DNA of 64,000 nt from DRYM01 sp964526225 (GCA_964526225.1 CAZGLL010000001.1:62001-126000), one strand, 5' to 3'. Shown: positions 27,408 to 36,092, numbered from the stretch's first letter. The notes: generated by a model from the sequence alone, not told the origin. Translations and numbers: made by a program.

Positions 27408-27803
27408 TCATAGTGAAAGTATTTCTTGAACAGGCTCTACAAAGCCTAGAGAAGCTAATGCATATACAAGAAATGTGTAGAAAACTGAAACAATGATATA
27501 TTTGATAATGACCTTCTTTGAAGGGGAATTAAACGTACTACCTGTTATTGCCTTTTCCGCTCCAATATGCATTAGTATGAAACCTAAAACGTTTGTAAAA
27601 TTATAGTATATTATAAAGGCTATGGAGAATAGACTTTTGGAAATAAAAAACACTGTAATGCTGGCTAAAACATAAGATATCGGTATGTTTACGAAAACAT
27701 CATTCCACCATGAGAGAGGCGATAAGATATAGCCTATAAAAGCTATTATTCCTCCTTCAACCCTATCCTTAGTCTTGCTCTTGGACATCTCTGAAGCACT
27801 CAA
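27408..27803 (-). CDS. Small polytopic membrane protein
   Basis: This 131-residue membrane protein of unknown function has three to four hydrophobic segments, near residues 17-30, 42-62, 64-82 and 100-120. The N-terminal 15 residues are charged (SKSKTKDRVEGG). It is preceded by the TPR gene with 5 bp between them and reads in the same direction, so it is probably co-transcribed. It shares no obvious motifs with known families. Confidence 0.65.
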   Translation of the reverse strand: MSASEMSKSKTKDRVEGGIIAFIGYILSPLSWWNDVFVNIPISYVLASITVFFISKSLFSIAFIIYYNFTNVLGFILMHIGAEKAITGSTFNSPSKKVIIKYIIVSVFYTFLVYALASLGFVEPVQEILSL

Positions 27804-27808
27804 AGAAG

Positions 27809-28603
27809 TTACTTTCTTCCTTCTAAGTATTCTTCTAACTTTCTTGCTTTTTCTTTTAAACCTTTAGCTAAATAGATTTCGTGAAGTCTCTTAGCTACAT
27901 CGTCTCTATGCTCTATTTTAAAGGACTCTTCATAAGCTTCCAAAGCTTTATCAATATCACCCATTTTTTCAAAGGAATAGCCTATTTTAGCCCATAGACG
28001 AGCATTTTCCTTATTTAAAATGGTAGCCTGGGTATAGTAACTAAGAGCTTTCTGGAAATCTTCTCTTATGAAGTATAGGTCTCCAAGCCCTTCGAGAGCC
28101 CTATGGTTTTCTCTATTTAAACTAATTGCTCGCAAATAGTAATTTTCCGCCTTCTTCCATAGATCGCGCCAAATGTTACCGTATTTTCTTTTATCTAAGC
28201 CCTCAACGATTTTCCTATAAGCATCACCTAATATTACGTATGTTTCATCATTTTCAAGACCCTTTATTGAAACCATAAGTCTTTCTATAGTTTCAGCGAG
28301 TAGTATTGGGTTAATTTTTTCTCTAAAAAATCCTGTTCTATCTTCAAACCAGGCTATAATTAATCCTTCGAGAATTTTTACTATATCCGGAGTAAACATG
28401 TAATAGTATCTTGCTGAAAGTTCGTTTAGTCCTCCATAAATTTCGTTTAAAACTTCTGCTGCGAAAACCTTAATCCATGAGTAGTTTTTCTCCTCAATAA
28501 TCTTATTTACTTGCGAAATAAACTCACCAACTTCATTAACGTCAATGTTCTTTTTCAAAACCTTAAGAACAACATCTATTGCATTATTGCTTTTCGTGCT
28601 CAT
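27809..28603 (-). CDS. TPR-repeat protein
   Basis: This 264-residue cytosolic protein has at least three tetratricopeptide repeats in its C-terminal half. They read as WKKAENYYLRAISLNRENH, then ALEGLGDLYFIREDFQKALS, then ARLWAKIGYSFEKMGDIDKA with ALEAYEESFKI. The N-terminal ~130 residues are helical without clear repeats. TPR proteins serve as scaffolds. It is followed by a small membrane protein, so it could be the soluble partner in a membrane complex. The start is ATG 28603, and it lies 69 bp from the transporter pseudogene. Confidence 0.85.
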   Translation of the reverse strand: MSTKSNNAIDVVLKVLKKNIDVNEVGEFISQVNKIIEEKNYSWIKVFAAEVLNEIYGGLNELSARYYYMFTPDIVKILEGLIIAWFEDRTGFFREKINPILLAETIERLMVSIKGLENDETYVILGDAYRKIVEGLDKRKYGNIWRDLWKKAENYYLRAISLNRENHRALEGLGDLYFIREDFQKALSYYTQATILNKENARLWAKIGYSFEKMGDIDKALEAYEESFKIEHRDDVAKRLHEIYLAKGLKEKARKLEEYLEGRK

Positions 28604-28672
28604 CAGTTTGACCTCTAAATGATTCTTTCCTACGTTCTTTCCTAAGTTTAAACTATTGTATCTAACTTTCGT

Positions 28673-29585
28673 TCAAATGAGCCCGAGCAGTATGAATATG
28701 TATACTTCAGCTAGTGCTAGAATTGTTGATAAAATAATTGATTTTGATGCTGTTTCAACATTAAACCCATAGACATAAGCCAATACAGCATTAGCTGTTG
28801 CTGGCGGCATTATTGATTCAAGCATTACTTGTTTAAAGATTAAGGTTTCCCCAACTAAAACTATACCAAGAGTAAAGTGCATAATAGGTGAAATAATGTG
28901 TCTCCAAAATATGATAAATAATATTGGAAATTCTACCAAGACCTTTAAGCTCTTAATAATGGGTAAGCCTAGACCGACGATTACAGCACTCAAGTAAACG
29001 CCTACTGTACTTAAAACATTTGGAATATCTCATAATACTGAAGGAGCTAGTTCATTAAGATTAAAGCGGCTAAACACTATTCCCACAATTCCGGCGTAAA
29101 TGATTATGTTTTTACCTATCTTCCTTAAGGATAAAGCCAGTATTTGTGCTTTCATCCATGAAAGAAAAGCATGGATGAAAGCACATCAGCTATCACATAA
29201 TGTATTAGAATCATAGTATATGCATAAACAATTACTGGAACAATGTTTCTGTAAAGTGAAAAAGCAAGAGGTATAGGTAGGAAAGCACAATTCTGAAATA
29301 TTACCGATAAGACGGTAGAACCGATGAGACTTGTATCGTTTTTCACTATATGCTTATCAATGTAGATAGTTAAAAGCAGTGATAATGAAATGTACGCTAT
29401 AATTATTAGCTCTATGCTTACATGTTCAAGAGAAAACTTTGTTTTAGCAAGACTATTAAATATCATTATCGGAAGAAAAACTTGAACGCTATTTTGGAAA
29501 GCTTTGTACTTATTTTCTCCTTTAAACCTAGAAGGACAAGGACGTAACCTAAGATGGTAAGAAGAACTATTTTCAGTACATTCTC
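28673..29585 (-). pseudogene. AEC-family transporter, frameshifted and stop-containing
   Basis: Fragments of one AEC (auxin efflux carrier-like) permease lie in order on the minus strand but in different frames. An N-terminal piece at about 29585-29520 reads VLKIVLLTILGYVLVL. The frame then changes near 29515-29525, and a second piece (29466-29152 and upstream) begins NKYKAFQNSVQVFLPIMIF. A third, from about 29175 to 28673, reads KAQILALSLRKIGKNIII and ends YIFILLGLI. Lesions: one frameshift in the N-terminus; another at a 16-bp inverted repeat (29145-29185); and an in-frame TGA at 29032-29030. No start codon precedes the N-terminal piece. Alternative explanations (sequencing errors) would need at least three independent mistakes. 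Confidence 0.85.
29145..29185. repeat. Perfect 16-bp inverted repeat inside the transporter pseudogene
   Basis: TGTGCTTTCATCCATG (29145-29160) is exactly complementary to CATGGATGAAAGCACA (29170-29185), with a 9-base loop AAAGAAAAG. It sits where the reading frame of the decayed permease changes. It could be a palindromic insertion, a strand-switching replication error, or a mini mobile-element footprint. Confidence 0.85.
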
Positions 29586-29614
29586 TAATATTATAATATC
29601 ACATATACCTTATG

Positions 29615-29675
29615 GATCAGGGGGCTCCTAAGTCTTCATCCCCTAATGGGTCGAGCCCGCCACAGTCATCACTTC
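29615..29675 (-). ncRNA. C/D-box guide sRNA candidate
   Basis: Minus strand: C box GTGATGA (29672-29666), D'-like TCGA (29654-29651), C' GATGAAG (29640-29634) and D CTGA (29620-29617). The guides are CTGTGGCGGGC before D' and ACTTAGGAGCCCC before D. The segment is GC-rich compared with its flanks and lies between the transporter pseudogene and the gene at 29710. Confidence 0.65.
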
Positions 29676-29709
29676 TAAATTATAGTTATTTAATAGAGAA
29701 TCTTTAAAC

Positions 29710-30354
29710 TTGACCCCTATAGAAAATGTATTAAGGAAGTGGGTGGTTTTGTCTTCAGATAAAGAATACTTAATGATAGAGGTTGAAGATAGTTTTCTAA
29801 ATGCCTTAAAAACTTTGGCTCAAATTACAGGTAAGAACGTAAATGAAATAGCAGGTGAGCTACTTTCACTAACTGAGCCTATACTTAGGAAAGCTATTGA
29901 AGATAGGATAACAAGCTTTAATAGGTTAAGAGAGGAACTTCATAGAACATTTCTTGACTCATTGAACATTAGGGCTCTTGAAGAGGACATATTAGAAAGC
30001 ATCGGGGGTAATAAGTTTTTTATGTTAGAGGAAGTTGATGTGAACCTAGACGAAAATACGTTATTTCTTATGTTTCGAGAACTTGAATCATCTCCCTTCG
30101 GTATTGGTGATTTATGGATTAAATTTAGTCTAGTACCTAGGAAATTGGGGTTTACGTTTTTCATGACAAAATACGTAAGGAGTAAACCAACAATTAAACC
30201 TCCATGTAAATTAGAATATAGCGTTAGAACTAAGGAACATTTAAACAAGCTTCTCGTAACGGTTGAATTTAATGTTAATAATTTAAAAGATAAATCAATA
30301 ATTAATGAAGCATTAAGTGTAATCGGGATGTTAAGGAAAAATTTGGAGAGTTAA
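29710..30354 (+). CDS. Uncharacterised protein in operon with a FeoC-like regulator
   Basis: This protein of up to 214 residues is not recognised. The longest frame starts at TTG 29710, but TTG 29749 (MSSDKEYLM) is preceded by GTGGGTGGT and is the more likely start. An N-terminal helical region (FLNALKTLAQITGKNVNEIA) resembles a HTH or dimer segment. A beta-rich part follows. The stop is 2 nt before the next gene, a winged-helix FeS protein, so the two are co-translated. A regulatory or iron-related function is possible by association only. Confidence 0.65.
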   Translation: MTPIENVLRKWVVLSSDKEYLMIEVEDSFLNALKTLAQITGKNVNEIAGELLSLTEPILRKAIEDRITSFNRLREELHRTFLDSLNIRALEEDILESIGGNKFFMLEEVDVNLDENTLFLMFRELESSPFGIGDLWIKFSLVPRKLGFTFFMTKYVRSKPTIKPPCKLEYSVRTKEHLNKLLVTVEFNVNNLKDKSIINEALSVIGMLRKNLES

Positions 30355-30356
30355 AA

Positions 30357-30618
30357 ATGAGTTTAAGCAATTTAGAGCTTGAAATTCTGAAGAAAGTAAC
30401 TAAGGGTTCTTGGAATTTTCAAGGAATTTCGCAAGAACTAAATGTGCCTATTTCTCACGTGAAAGTAGTTGTCGAAAATCTTGTCAGAAAAGGTTATTTA
30501 AGAAAAATAGAATGTACAGAAACTGTTTGCACTAAATGTCCTTTAAGAAAGGCTTGTCCTTTCAGCTATGTTCCTTTGAATATAGTTACGTATGTGATAA
30601 CTGAGAAAGGAATCAGTA

Positions 30619-30644
<26 letters not shown>
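30357..30644 (+). CDS. FeoC-like winged-helix protein with four-cysteine cluster
   Basis: This 95-residue protein carries a winged helix (residues ~5-50: LEILKKVTKGSWNFQGISQE then HVKVVVENLVRKGYL). It is followed by cysteines at 53, 58, 61 and 67, spaced C-x4-C-x2-C-x5-C (CTETVCTKCPLRKAC). To my knowledge that spacing is the same as in bacterial FeoC, which binds an Fe-S cluster as a redox or iron switch for ferrous iron uptake. Here no feoA or feoB is adjacent, so the protein may instead regulate other genes or sense O2. The C-terminal ~25 residues form the wing. It overlaps the 3' end of thrC by 26 bp. Confidence 0.75.
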
Positions 30645-31848
<1,204 letters not shown>

Positions 31849-31940
31849 AATCTAAGTCACCTTAAAGGTTTCCTCTATGTTTTTAAGAATAAACCTAGCA
31901 TCTCTATAAACAGTTTCCCTCATACAAAGTTACGGGGAGC

Positions 31941-32366
31941 ATGATTATGAATATGAGAAAGTGTAGGAAATCATTAAAGGTAAAAAAGGAAATTCTATAT
32001 GCCATATTATGTGAAGCGAAACGAAACTTAATTGAAATATGTGGTTTACTCTTTGGTACGATATCTAAAGGAAGTTTTAATGTTTTAAGCTATGCTTTAA
32101 TAAGGAATGTTGAAAATTCCTCTGTAAGCTTCAAAATGGATCCTAGGGAGATGTTTAACGAAATAATCAAGCACAGAAATAAGTCTATGGACATTGTTGG
32201 TCTATTTCATTCACATATGACATCGGTAGCTCCTTCGTCAAAGGATCTTTATTACATGAGATTATGGAATGTCCCATGGCTTATAGTTGATAGGAATGGG
32301 AACTTTTCAGCCTATCTAATAGAAAATGGTGAGCTATGTTTGGTTGAAACTATTGTTGTTGAGTAG
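31941..32366 (+). CDS. JAMM/MPN+ metalloprotease
   Basis: This 141-residue stand-alone JAMM domain protein is a candidate zinc isopeptidase. The catalytic glutamate is E32 in EICGLLFG. The metal site is H90 and H92 in GLFHSHMTS, and D102 in SSKDL. The serine-aspartate spacing fits H-x-H-x6-S-x2-D, one residue shorter than the usual x7. In Haloferax a JAMM enzyme cleaves ubiquitin-like SAMP and MoaD conjugates, including linear fusions. Here the gene converges on, and overlaps by 17 bp, a MoaD-MoaE fusion gene, making it the obvious candidate substrate. The start is ATG 31941 (a second ATG at codon 3) with GGGGAG upstream. Confidence 0.88.
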   Translation: MIMNMRKCRKSLKVKKEILYAILCEAKRNLIEICGLLFGTISKGSFNVLSYALIRNVENSSVSFKMDPREMFNEIIKHRNKSMDIVGLFHSHMTSVAPSSKDLYYMRLWNVPWLIVDRNGNFSAYLIENGELCLVETIVVE

Positions 32367-33078
32367 TTTTAGGTCTAGGAACTCTTCTTCCATTACCTAA
32401 AACCCAAAATTCTCCATCACTTCTTCTTTCAAGCTTCCATATAGGTGTTTCATGTTTAACCTTTTCAAGAACTTCTCTTGCAATATCAAATGCTGTTTTT
32501 CTATCGATAGCTGAAACAAATATGTAAACTGTTGACTCCTTAGGTTTAAGCCTAGATACTTTATGGTATACTCTAACATCTATAACATTAGGTTTCCTAG
32601 AATACTCCTCGGCTATTTCCTTAAGCTTAGCGTTAGCAAAAGGTTTATAGGCATCATATGATAACTCATAAACTTCAACGTTGCCTTCAACTAATCCTTT
32701 AACGAAACCTATGAAAACAACAACAGCTCCGCTCCTGATAAATTCAGGGTTCTTCTTCATTTCCTCAATAATGCCATCGACACTAATATCTTCTTCAATT
32801 ATGAAGCCTTCAGGAAATCCTCCAGAAGCAGGAGGAAACAGAAACACTTCATCATTATTCTTAAGTTCCCTATTTTGATCAGCTGGTTCACCATTTACAA
32901 GAACAATTATAGGTTCTTCAGGTTCTGTTTCATCAATGTAGTTTGCTATTTGAGGATACCTCTTTACCAGCGTTTCTATGAGATCTTTCACCTTAGCTCC
33001 TTCAGTAAGTTCGATAGATATTCTTTCTGAACCTACAATGTCTCTATATATGGCAAATAATCTAACATTAACTTTAAT
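32350..33078 (-). CDS. moaDE: Molybdopterin synthase MoaD-MoaE fusion (start codon uncertain)
   Basis: Molybdopterin synthase adds the dithiolene sulphurs to precursor Z. MoaD carries them on a C-terminal Gly-Gly thiocarboxylate. Here MoaD (KVNVRLFAIYRDIVGSE onward, ending FPPASGG at residues ~81-87) runs straight into MoaE, with the MoaE lysines in KPKEST and HETPIWKLE. Gly-Gly is internal, so cleavage is needed. The MoaD reading frame extends 29 codons upstream of the first canonical start (GTG 32991). An in-frame stop lies shortly beyond, and the only upstream start options are ATT 33078 or ATA. GAGGTG (33086-33092) is suitably placed for ATT. Either a rare start codon is used or there is an indel. 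Confidence 0.85.
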   Translation of the reverse strand: MKVNVRLFAIYRDIVGSERISIELTEGAKVKDLIETLVKRYPQIANYIDETEPEEPIIVLVNGEPADQNRELKNNDEVFLFPPASGGFPEGFIIEEDISVDGIIEEMKKNPEFIRSGAVVVFIGFVKGLVEGNVEVYELSYDAYKPFANAKLKEIAEEYSRKPNVIDVRVYHKVSRLKPKESTVYIFVSAIDRKTAFDIAREVLEKVKHETPIWKLERRSDGEFWVLGNGRRVPRPKTTQQQ

Positions 33079-33084
33079 ACTTAT

Positions 33085-33300
33085 TCACCTCTCGTACCGT
33101 ATCTAGAGGTCTGACCCTTATGGTGGGTCTTCATCCCTCATGGGCTTTCTCTACCCCCGCTTTTCGGAAGCCTGGCTTCACAGCCTTAGCCGCCCGCATC
33201 GCTCCACCAGACTCCCTTGAGCGAAGGTAGAGAGGTTTGGGGAGCTTCACCCTTATCTCTCGACTGGTCATCGCTCGTTCACTCCCCACATCCCACATCT
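33085..33300 (-). ncRNA. GC-rich structured RNA candidate upstream of moaDE and tnpB-like gene
   Basis: About 58% GC over 33121-33300 by my count, in a genome near 35%, with no ORF. Inverted repeats: ACCTCT/AGAGGT (33087-33092 and 33105-33110), GACCC/GGGTC (33113-33117 and 33125-33129), CTCTACC/GGTAGAG (33149-33155 and 33226-33232), GAAGCC/GGCTTC (33167-33172 and 33174-33179), GGGGAG/CTCCCC (33239-33244 and 33282-33287). A minus-strand promoter at about 33318-33328 would start a transcript near 33300. It could be a TnpB-associated guide-like RNA, the leader of moaDE, or an element end. The strand is inferred. Hallmark motifs of RNase P and SRP RNA were not seen. Confidence 0.65.
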
Positions 33301-33308
33301 CTTTCTAG

Positions 33309-33332
33309 CGTAAAACAAATATAAATTTTACG
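33309..33332. promoter_or_regulatory. Palindromic operator overlapping a divergent TATA box
   Basis: CGTAAAA (33309-33315) and TTTTACG (33326-33332) form a perfect 7-bp inverted repeat. The 10-base spacer CAAATATAAA holds TATA-like sequence readable on both strands. Rightward it would serve the AbrB-like gene (GTG 33358); leftward it would start a transcript at the GC-rich region near 33300. A dimeric regulator bound here would block both. The AbrB-like protein encoded next is a natural candidate. Confidence 0.6.
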
Positions 33333-33357
33333 TAAATATATATAGTGGTGTACTGTT

Positions 33358-33501
33358 GTGGAGCAATATGTTTTCCACGCCAAGATAAGCAAATGTAGCG
33401 GGAGGAAGCTGTGTATCTATATTCCTAGGGAGATTGAAGATAGGTTAAAACATTTACATGGTCAAGAGGTGGTAGTAGTTGTCATTAAACCTGATGCCTA
33501 A
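33358..33501 (+). CDS. AbrB/SpoVT-like mini-protein, 47 residues
   Basis: This short gene starts at GTG 33358. It reads MEQYVFHAKISKCSGRKLCI, then YIPREIEDRLKHLHGQEVVV, ending VVIKPDA. The strand - YIP - helix - GxEV - strand layout is that of an AbrB/MazE swapped-hairpin DNA-binding monomer, as found in archaeal antitoxins and regulators. A length of 47 residues is sufficient for one such unit. It overlaps the following TnpB-like gene by 8 nt (ATG 33494) or 23 nt (TTG 33479), so the two are coupled. The operator-like palindrome upstream suggests autoregulation. It is only 47 codons, so it is easily missed. Confidence 0.75.
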   Translation: MEQYVFHAKISKCSGRKLCIYIPREIEDRLKHLHGQEVVVVVIKPDA

Positions 33502-34618
33502 GATAATAGCAGATAAGGAAACACAAGAACAGTTCATGTACATAACAATTAATGGTAGACTAATACCAAAAAGTAATGAAAACTATATGAAATTATGTTT
33601 ACTAGCATACCGTTTCAAACAGGCAGTTAAGCATGGGATAAACCTTGTATTGAGTGATGTACCTCAAAAGCAAGCATACAAGGAATTAGCGAAAATACTA
33701 CCAAGTAGCATCTATGGCGAAACGGCATATAAGTATGCAAAGTTATTAGTGGAAGGAGCAAGAGAACAAGTCAATAATGAAGTAATTGTTAATAGAATAA
33801 GCACAAAGAGGAAATGGATAGCATCAAGAGGGGGAGTAACATGGAGAGGAAACCTAAACATAAAATTGATATCCACAGATAAGGTGCTAGTAAGATATTA
33901 TGATGGTGAGTGGTTAGAATTTAAGGTAAGGTTTGGAGAAAAGTATCTACCGTTAGTTAATGAGTTAATAGAACTCGCTAATCAGAAGAGAACAAGTTAT
34001 GGTGCATCTATAAGCTTTAAGAACGGTAAACCATATATTCACGTAGAGCTTCCTTTATGGTTATACCTGAAACACCTTTTAGCACCTAAACCTAACGGTT
34101 ATGGATTGATAGCTGGATTTGATATTAATAGTGATAGGCTTAATGCAGTGATTATTGATAGAGAATGTGAGATTATTGCTTTAAGAACCTTCTGGTATAG
34201 TGAGGCAATATCTCATGGTTTTCCTAGGAATAAAGCTAAATGGATAAGACTTAACGCCTTAGCCAAAGCTTTGAAGTGGTGTAGAAGGATAGGAGTAGAC
34301 TACGTGGTGTTTGAGAACTTGACAAAAATAAAAACTAGGAGGTTTACAAGCATCCCAAATGCTAACCGTAAGATAGCTAAATTCCCTAAGAAACAGCTCC
34401 TTAAAAATAGTATTATTAAAGCACTTAAACTTAGATTCACAGTTATACTGGTAAATCCTAGGGGGACGAGCAGTAGTATAGCACATAAGCAGATTATGAG
34501 AGAAAAAGGATTAGACAAACATGCAACAAGCGCTTACATAATAGCTTATAGAGGATTAAAGACGCTTAAAGAACAAGAACCCTCAATAACCCCCTCAACA
34601 ACATCCACCATAAACTAA
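33479..34618 (+). CDS. TnpB-like protein (OrfB family) lacking the zinc ribbon
   Basis: This protein of up to 379 residues has an OrfB/TnpB C-terminal core with the three RuvC blocks: AGFDINSDRLNAVI near residue 219, VVFENLTKIK near 279, and GLDKHATSAYIIAYRGL near 345. The catalytic Asp-Glu-Asp candidates are all present. The canonical CxxC...CxxC zinc ribbon between RuvC-II and -III is absent (NPRGTSSSIAHKQI stands there). The N-terminal ~200 residues are poorly recognisable. The likely start is ATG 33494 (MPKIIADK) rather than TTG 33479. No tnpA or matching right-end RNA follows the gene. It may be a mobile-element nuclease or a domesticated, RNA-guided relative. Confidence 0.85.
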   Translation: MSLNLMPKIIADKETQEQFMYITINGRLIPKSNENYMKLCLLAYRFKQAVKHGINLVLSDVPQKQAYKELAKILPSSIYGETAYKYAKLLVEGAREQVNNEVIVNRISTKRKWIASRGGVTWRGNLNIKLISTDKVLVRYYDGEWLEFKVRFGEKYLPLVNELIELANQKRTSYGASISFKNGKPYIHVELPLWLYLKHLLAPKPNGYGLIAGFDINSDRLNAVIIDRECEIIALRTFWYSEAISHGFPRNKAKWIRLNALAKALKWCRRIGVDYVVFENLTKIKTRRFTSIPNANRKIAKFPKKQLLKNSIIKALKLRFTVILVNPRGTSSSIAHKQIMREKGLDKHATSAYIIAYRGLKTLKEQEPSITPSTTSTIN

Positions 34619-34685
34619 TATTCAATACTAAGAATTCACACTTGTTCTAGAATATGTGTTGCTTTATATTTTGTCTATGTTTAAG

Positions 34686-36092
34686 CTAAACATCCATGTA
34701 CATATAGAATTCGGCGGGAGAAGGAATTGCTTCTATGAATTTTACTTCTCTCCTTTTTAATTCGATGTAATCATCTAAAGCCGCTTTGGGAAATATTGGG
34801 TGAAGATATTCTCTATCGGACTCAAGCTCATCAAGAGCTTCCCAGAGTGTTCGTGGAAGTTCTTTGATTCCTAACCTTTTTCTCTCTTCCTCGCTCATAT
34901 GGTAAATGTTCTTATCAACGGGATCTTCGGGCTCTATTTTCTTCTTAATTCCATCAAGCCCTGCTGCGAGTATTGCAGCAAATGCTAAGTATGGGTTAGC
35001 TGATGGATCAGGTGGTCTATACTCTATTCTTTTTTCACTCTTAACACCCCTATGGTAGGCAGGCACTCTTATTGCAGCGCTTCTATTACCTCTACTCCAA
35101 GCAAGATATACTGGAGCCTCATAGCCTGGGATAAGCCTCTTATAGCTATTAGTTGTTGGGGAAACTATTGCTGAGAGAGATCTTGCGTGTTCTATAAGTC
35201 CCCCTATGAAGTATCTACCTAGCTGGCTTAATTCCGCGTATTCATCGTTTTCATCATAAAAGAGGTTCCTACCGCTAGTATCCCAAAGGCTTACATGAAC
35301 ATGCATTCCTGAACCATTATCCCCATAGATCGGCTTAGGCATAAATGAAGCATACATACCATATTTTGCAGCAACATTTTTTACAACATATTTTAGGGTT
35401 TGAACATTATCTGCAGTTCTAACTAAACCTCCATATTTGAAATCTATTTCGCATTGACCTGAAGAAGCAACTTCATGGTGATGTGCTTCTACTTCGACAT
35501 TGAAGTATTTTGTTAAAATTACTGATGCTTCGCTTCTAATATTGTATACTATATCGTAGGGGTCTGGAGTGTAATATCCTTCCTTTACACGTATGAAAAG
35601 AGGGTTAACAGAAGTACTTCTTTCTTTAGAAACTATTGAAAGGGATTGTTTTACTCCCGGATTTTCAAAGTCTAGCTCTACTTTATCGAATATGAAGAAT
35701 TCTACTTCAGACCCCCAAAGACTAATGTAACCTTGGTCTTTGGCGTATTTCTCGGCTTTTTCAGCTATATATCTTGGATCTTTTTCTAGCCTGCCCCTAT
35801 TGAACCCCCAATAAACCTTACCTATGAATCTAGCCGTAGACTTTTTCCACGGTATTATTGCAAAAGTTTCTGGATCAGGCTTAAGAACTAAATCACTTTC
35901 ATCTATTGTTGAAAATCCCTTTATTGAGCTACCATCTAATTTACCAAAACCTTTTATCGTTATTTCATTTGAAAGCTTACTTGTTGGAAACGTTATAGAG
36001 TGGAGTTTACCAAGTAGCGAGGTGAAGTGGACTTCTATCCATTCTATGTTTTTCTCCTTTACCATCTCCACTATTTCGCTATGGTTCATCAT
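34686..36092 (-). CDS. glnA: Glutamine synthetase
   Basis: Glutamine synthetase joins ammonia and glutamate with ATP. The 468-residue length fits class I. Signatures: KLDGSSIKGFSTIDESDLVL near residue 52, SEVEFFIFDKVEL near 127, the metal and ammonia site region EVEAHHHEVASSGQCEIDFK near 199-218, NGSGMHVHVSLWD near 258, and the arginine loop RSAAIRVPAYH near 335. Two ATG codons in a row begin the gene (36092 and 36089). Its promoter region holds a palindrome (36153-36191), which may be a nitrogen-control site. It is transcribed away from the lplB gene. Confidence 0.95.
   Translation of the reverse strand: MMNHSEIVEMVKEKNIEWIEVHFTSLLGKLHSITFPTSKLSNEITIKGFGKLDGSSIKGFSTIDESDLVLKPDPETFAIIPWKKSTARFIGKVYWGFNRGRLEKDPRYIAEKAEKYAKDQGYISLWGSEVEFFIFDKVELDFENPGVKQSLSIVSKERSTSVNPLFIRVKEGYYTPDPYDIVYNIRSEASVILTKYFNVEVEAHHHEVASSGQCEIDFKYGGLVRTADNVQTLKYVVKNVAAKYGMYASFMPKPIYGDNGSGMHVHVSLWDTSGRNLFYDENDEYAELSQLGRYFIGGLIEHARSLSAIVSPTTNSYKRLIPGYEAPVYLAWSRGNRSAAIRVPAYHRGVKSEKRIEYRPPDPSANPYLAFAAILAAGLDGIKKKIEPEDPVDKNIYHMSEEERKRLGIKELPRTLWEALDELESDREYLHPIFPKAALDDYIELKRREVKFIEAIPSPAEFYMYMDV

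Noticed and set aside
29030..29032. In-frame TGA in the AEC transporter as a selenocysteine codon
   Set aside because: There is no SECIS-like element, Thermoproteota of this type generally lack selenoproteins, and two other frame lesions already mark a pseudogene.
32397..32579. Minus-strand ORF inside moaDE
   Set aside because: It is an out-of-frame shadow of the MoaE coding region.
33085..33300. RNase P RNA or SRP RNA
   Set aside because: The GC content fits, but I could not find the conserved core elements of either RNA on either strand.
33085..33300. Molybdenum-cofactor riboswitch upstream of moaDE
   Set aside because: The position is suggestive, but the sequence does not resemble the known bacterial Moco motif; kept only as one possible reading of the GC-rich RNA.
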